Below, piece after piece: positions 9,301 to 10,993 of a stretch of 10,993 nucleotides of DNA; positions within the stretch are counted from its first letter, which is position 1; each line of letters starts with the position of its first letter. Made by a program: the position numbers and the translations under genes. Location of the stretch: the NCBI GenBank assembly GCA_017479035.1, contig JAFVCR010000163.1, positions 1 to 10,993 of the forward strand, in the 5' to 3' direction. The notes below the pieces were generated by a model. It did not search any database. It was not told where the DNA came from and saw only the letters and a list, made by a program, of their open reading frames with translations. Source of the DNA: Kiritimatiellia bacterium. Lineage in GTDB: Bacteria; Verrucomicrobiota; Kiritimatiellia; RFP12; UBA1067.

Positions 9301-9415
9301 CCACCGCGACATTATGCTCGAGTCTCTCGGCTGGCGCGTCATCCGTTTCTGGCATCGCGAAATCGTGCAGAATGTCCAATCGTGCATCGATCGCGTGCGG
9401 CAGGCACTTGCGTAG
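6353..9415 (+). CDS. UPF1-like superfamily 1 helicase with C-terminal Vsr/DUF559-type nuclease
   Basis: A 1020-aa predicted effector combining an RNA/DNA helicase and a nuclease. The N-terminal 230 residues are unassigned. The SF1 motifs run in order: Q-motif Gln270; Walker A GPPGTGKS (287-294); motif Ia SRNHKAVH (315-322); a helical insertion of about 300 residues, partly coiled coil; Walker B DEAS (654-657); motif III GDPSQFPP (678-685); NEHFRC (730-735) in place of the usual QYRM; GFQGGE (844-849); and VSRAK around 885. The order and the DEAS/GDPxQ pair are typical of the UPF1/DNA2 group. The last 95 residues fit the Vsr-like DUF559 fold: Glu927, Asp953 in YLDLAI, E964-V-D966-G, then WH at 970-971 and a GWRVIRF strand, so the nuclease looks catalytically intact. 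UPF1-like helicases also occur in CoCoNuT-type McrBC systems. It is the last gene of the operon. Whether RNA or DNA is the substrate is open. An alternative start is the TTG at 6338. Confidence 0.9.
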   Translation: MADPWAKFRNLCAYYADCVKCSERSQEYLFPNQLGISFMMPRLPSNWYATSDPFNVETSSADAFVRNALLEASDEEDLFIGYPLQSFISPAGTACLCPIMTFPVSKLTAIAGCHTGMTMQIDSIGISINQDWIEYHVPKTEQTAFRRSCEKADDADGIVDVKLVLNYIARRFGVQCFSPDAMSFSIRHSQSGKGLLNTALLFAGGKTQYTKALVAELRRISKEPDAVLDQTSLAYVFRDPPLPDGSIGGIDGGGKRIPVSFTKRRMNAGQFAAVENALNRHVAKVVGPPGTGKSFMAVNLIANEVLHGGRVLFTSRNHKAVHAICDKAPEAIDDPDFPLVAFCTTPVNPTNLDWRQSQTLVDERTSLARARLADESAAGAIPPALTAAIRSSELLDKALARYRDAESGIERYDLLRNKIAGFERLLVDIDKLVASVPACRRDAPETVSLLERIESDLADAPKRHFLVRLADTIGMLLRRNRCVRATTMEELAAIAPGAVNAFLAPNTVRKEVRRLLKVLKARAVVKQLEAAELDALNAEASQCNYDALKDCAKTALFDAEAAAQKAYAERLLDAISSVANADCIVERCKHLSASALKNELLPFMGAVDGGAEYAGALAAFQDYLKIFPAWAATMLSLNRASPCLPGVYSLAIIDEASQCDIPPMIPVLYRAQRIAIVGDPSQFPPVITLKKRRDQALMRHHRLDSPECSRFAYGENTAFSVVRHEAILLNEHFRCADGIADYFNTEFYGGALRLCCETGRTAHAAIGAFKPGMQWIDAPGGDDAEIEAALEFLKSLKLRAFAGSIGVISPLRNLADRFKTDAANAKTSLPCQFDIHSQVNTANGFQGGECDIILFLLGLNDSRKHGEEWYITSADNKYIYNVSVSRAKYLFVAFGDRRRAATCGLAHIRKLIPEARPPCNIRTGPGEDLLRNALAKAGISTEAQYPIAGRYLDLAIPSCKIDIEVDGQAWHLDRNGCRKADDIHRDIMLESLGWRVIRFWHREIVQNVQSCIDRVRQALA
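8105..8130. repeat. Perfect intragenic inverted repeat with four-base loop
   Basis: AGAGAGGTG (8107-8115) and CACCTCTCT (8120-8128) are exact reverse complements around a CAAA loop. One G-U and one G-C pair extend the stem to 11 bp. It lies inside the helicase gene, in the insertion upstream of Walker B, and is translated as VERCKHLSA. The function is unknown and it may be chance. Confidence 0.6.
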
Positions 9416-9429
9416 CCACGTGCCGCACG
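9394..9429 (+). terminator. Inverted repeat over the helicase stop codon, possible operon terminator
   Basis: CGTGCGGCA (9394-9402) and TGCCGCACG (9421-9429) form a perfect 9-bp stem around an 18-base loop that contains the TAG stop. A competing smaller hairpin, ACGTG (9418-9422) with CACGT (9426-9430), shares the right arm. A C run rather than a T run follows, so this is not a canonical intrinsic terminator. It could act as a 3' end stabiliser or a Rho-dependent stop. Confidence 0.35.
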
Positions 9430-9430
9430 T

Positions 9431-9452
9431 CCCCCCCCCCGGCGCTTGCGCC
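9431..9452. repeat. C10 homopolymer and GC hairpin between convergent genes
   Basis: Ten consecutive C residues (9431-9440) are followed directly by GGCGC (9441-9445), TT, GCGCC (9448-9452), a perfect 5-bp hairpin. The hairpin abuts the stop codon of the minus-strand regulator gene (9453-9455). In that gene's transcript the order is hairpin then ten Gs, so it is not a normal terminator either. Homopolymers of this length are prone to slippage and also to sequencing error. Confidence 0.6.
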
Positions 9453-10595
9453 CTAGTGCCGCATTCGCCATTCGCGCATCGTCATGCCCGTGCGCTTCTT
9501 GAAGTATCTCTTTAGATACGTTTCCGACTCCCACCCGCATAGATTCGCTATCGCGCCTATCGCCTGGTTGGGATTCTTCAGCATTTCGATCACGGCATCG
9601 AACCGGCGGTTGAGTATCTCCTCCAGAACGCTCTGCCCCGTCGCTTGGCGGAACCGCCTCTCCGCAGTGCGCCTCACCGCGCAGATGCTTGCCAGCACAT
9701 CCGCCGCACCCAATCCGTTCGCGGCCTCGCGGCGTATCAGTTCCACCGCCTTCTCCACCGCTGGATCGAACACCTTGAGCCTGCGCGTAGACTGCCTTCT
9801 CACCAATTCCTTCGGCGGATAGTAGAACGTCTTTGCCTTGCCTACGCGCCCCTCCACCGCATCGTCCAGCATCTCCACCGCCCGCCTGCCGCCTTCCTCG
9901 AACCCCGCTTGCACGCTCGAAAGCGACGGATGCAGATTTTCGCACAACCGCGTCGAATTGTCTATCCCCACTATCACCACTTCCGACGGTATCTTGAACT
10001 TGCCGCTCGCTGCGGAATTCACCACCACCCCCGCCACCTCGTCGTTCGCCGCCAGCACCGCGCACGGCTTTGGCAACGCCGCGATGAAAGATGCCATCGC
10101 CTCTTGCGCCGTCAGCGGATCTTTCATGCTCCACTCGCGCCTGAACAGCGCCACCTTCTTCCCCGTGCGATGCGCGAGATCCAGAAACACCGCCTGTCTC
10201 GTAAGCGACCAATCTATCGCCGACTCCCACGGAATGTACGCAAACGCCTCCGCGTTCGTCAGCTGCAATTCCCTAAACGCCATCCTCGTGCACGCGTCCG
10301 AATCGTTGCGCACGGAATACACCCCCTTCGGCGTAAGGCGCTCGTCGCAGTCGAGATACACAAACGGTATTTGCGCAAACTCCGCCGGCTTGAGTTTGTA
10401 GATTTGCGTATCGCAGTCCACTATGCAGCCGTCCGGCTTCCAGAACCTTATGCACTCCGCCACCGTGCGTTCCGTGCGCTCCAGTTCTACCTCCTGCACG
10501 CTCCAGCCAAGGGCTTTCGCCCCTGCATGGATCCCGGAGAGCTTCTGCTCTATCGTGTCCACGCGCTTGTCGGTTATGAAGAGGAGTTTTTTCAC
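9453..10595 (-). CDS. XylR-family regulator: LacI-like sugar sensor with AraC-type DNA-binding domain
   Basis: A 380-aa transcription regulator starting at GTG (10593-10595 on the complement). Residues 1 to about 270 are a periplasmic-binding-protein-like sensor of the LacI/XylR kind: it begins directly with the first beta strand (KKLLFITD), has LAANDEVAG and IVGIDNS, and ends the domain with HPSLSSVQ before a helix with GGRRAVEMLDD. A FYYPPKELVRRQST strand leads to the C-terminal AraC-type domain at about 285-380, whose second helix-turn-helix reads as CGWESETYLKRYFKK, followed by the MTMREWR end. No LacI-type N-terminal helix-turn-helix is present, as expected for XylR-type proteins. Such proteins activate sugar-use genes in response to a bound sugar, but the sensor's ligand and target genes cannot be read here. 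It converges on the defence operon, so it shares no promoter with it and is unlikely to control it. It probably comes from its own promoter just upstream. Confidence 0.92.
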   Translation of the reverse strand: MKKLLFITDKRVDTIEQKLSGIHAGAKALGWSVQEVELERTERTVAECIRFWKPDGCIVDCDTQIYKLKPAEFAQIPFVYLDCDERLTPKGVYSVRNDSDACTRMAFRELQLTNAEAFAYIPWESAIDWSLTRQAVFLDLAHRTGKKVALFRREWSMKDPLTAQEAMASFIAALPKPCAVLAANDEVAGVVVNSAASGKFKIPSEVVIVGIDNSTRLCENLHPSLSSVQAGFEEGGRRAVEMLDDAVEGRVGKAKTFYYPPKELVRRQSTRRLKVFDPAVEKAVELIRREAANGLGAADVLASICAVRRTAERRFRQATGQSVLEEILNRRFDAVIEMLKNPNQAIGAIANLCGWESETYLKRYFKKRTGMTMREWRMRH

Positions 10596-10601
10596 AGTGG
10601 A

Positions 10602-10630
10602 ATTATAACCTATTCTGTCGCAAAAGGCAA
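10602..10630 (-). promoter_or_regulatory. Sigma-70-type promoter for the xylR-type gene
   Basis: On the minus strand TTGCCT (10625-10630) and a perfect TATAAT (10602-10607) are 17 bases apart. The expected transcription start, about seven bases past the -10 box, falls at 10594-10596, on the GTG start codon itself. No Shine-Dalgarno fits in the space left, so the transcript is probably leaderless. Confidence 0.7.
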
Positions 10631-10672
10631 TATAAACTTTTCGTGTTTGGCACCTTGGTTCCGCGCGACTGC

Positions 10673-10700
10673 AAAAAAGAACGCGAGCCGCAGCCCGCGC
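10673..10700 (-). terminator. Intrinsic terminator of infC
   Basis: On the minus strand GCGCGGGC (10693-10700) and GCTCGCGT (10681-10688) form an 8-bp stem with two G-U pairs around a TGCG loop. Two bases later come six T residues (10673-10678). It begins 13 bases after the infC stop and separates infC from the xylR-type gene downstream. Confidence 0.8.
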
Positions 10701-10713
10701 CTTTCCTTGCGAA

Positions 10714-10993
10714 TCACGCGTTTGGCTTCTTCGGCCCGCCCTTGCGCGGCGGGCCTATCAGCGCACCGAGTATCCTGCCCAGCGTCTTCGGCGCCTGCTC
10801 CACGTTGCAATCCGCCCCCAAGGTTTCGATCACGCGGTTTATCACGTCCTCGCCAAGTTCGCGGTGGGCATTCTCTCGCCCGCGATACTGCAGCGTCAGC
10901 TTCACCTTGTTCCCGTCCGTCAGAAACTCGCGGATCTTGCGGATCTTGTTGTCGAAATCCGCCGTGTCCGTCCCCGGATGGAACTTGATCTCC
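10714..10993 (-). CDS. infC: Translation initiation factor IF-3, C-terminal domain (partial)
   Basis: The 92 C-terminal residues of IF-3; the gene enters from beyond the right edge, so the N-terminal domain and start are not visible. The fragment begins EIKFHPGTDTADFDNK, matching the first strand and helix of the IF-3 C-terminal domain, followed by KVKLTLQYRGRE and the AH.ELG helix, then the closing EQAPKTLGRILGALIGPP and a short basic tail. This domain binds the 30S subunit near the P site and helps fidelity of initiation and subunit anti-association. In many bacteria infC is followed by rpmI and rplT; here a strong terminator and then a regulator gene follow instead, so the usual cluster is broken at this point. 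This is a housekeeping gene and marks the chromosomal flank of the defence operon. Confidence 0.95.
   Translation of the reverse strand, partial: EIKFHPGTDTADFDNKIRKIREFLTDGNKVKLTLQYRGRENAHRELGEDVINRVIETLGADCNVEQAPKTLGRILGALIGPPRKGGPKKPNA

Noticed and set aside
9645..10988. Long plus-strand open frame (447 codons) over the regulator and infC
   Set aside because: Low-complexity Arg/His/Pro-rich antisense shadow of two clearly recognised minus-strand genes.
1..10993. tRNA, rRNA, CRISPR array, insertion sequence or attachment-site repeats
   Set aside because: I saw no regularly spaced repeats, no transposase-like frame and no cloverleaf in the short non-coding stretches; the window is almost fully coding.

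Overview
The window is GC-rich bacterial DNA, coding almost end to end. The right edge carries the C-terminal part of translation initiation factor IF-3 (minus strand), followed by a XylR-type regulator (LacI-like sensor plus AraC-type DNA-binding domain). XylR-type regulators are especially numerous in the PVC group (Lentisphaerae/Kiritimatiellae and relatives), so I lean towards such an organism. That is inference; nothing here fixes the species.

Region 1 (4-9415, plus strand) is a compact four-gene operon with overlapping or nearly abutting genes: (i) a protein with one N-terminal membrane segment and a coiled coil of about 370 residues; (ii) a second membrane segment plus coiled coil, fused to a McrB-like AAA+ NTPase; (iii) a 1020-residue DUF2357 (McrC-partner-type) protein whose middle matches Hsp70 nucleotide-binding landmarks but with degenerate phosphate loops, and in which I see no PD-(D/E)XK nuclease motif; (iv) a UPF1-like superfamily 1 helicase ending in a Vsr/DUF559-type nuclease domain. 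This is best read as a membrane-anchored, McrBC-derived (type IV restriction-like) anti-phage system close to the CoCoNuT (coiled-coil nuclease tandem) branch. The AAA+ ring and DUF2357 partner would be the sensor/motor, the helicase-nuclease the likely effector, and the paired coiled coils would hold the complex at the inner membrane. The 5' end of gene (i), the promoter and possibly more system genes lie left of the window.

Region 2 (9416-9452) is a 37-bp convergent gap with small inverted repeats and a C10 run. An inverted repeat spanning the helicase stop codon may end the operon, but no U-tract follows it.

Region 3 (9453-10993, minus strand) holds the xylR-type gene, a promoter so close to its GTG that the message is probably leaderless, a good intrinsic terminator, and the infC 3' end. 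These look like ordinary chromosomal genes bordering the defence operon.
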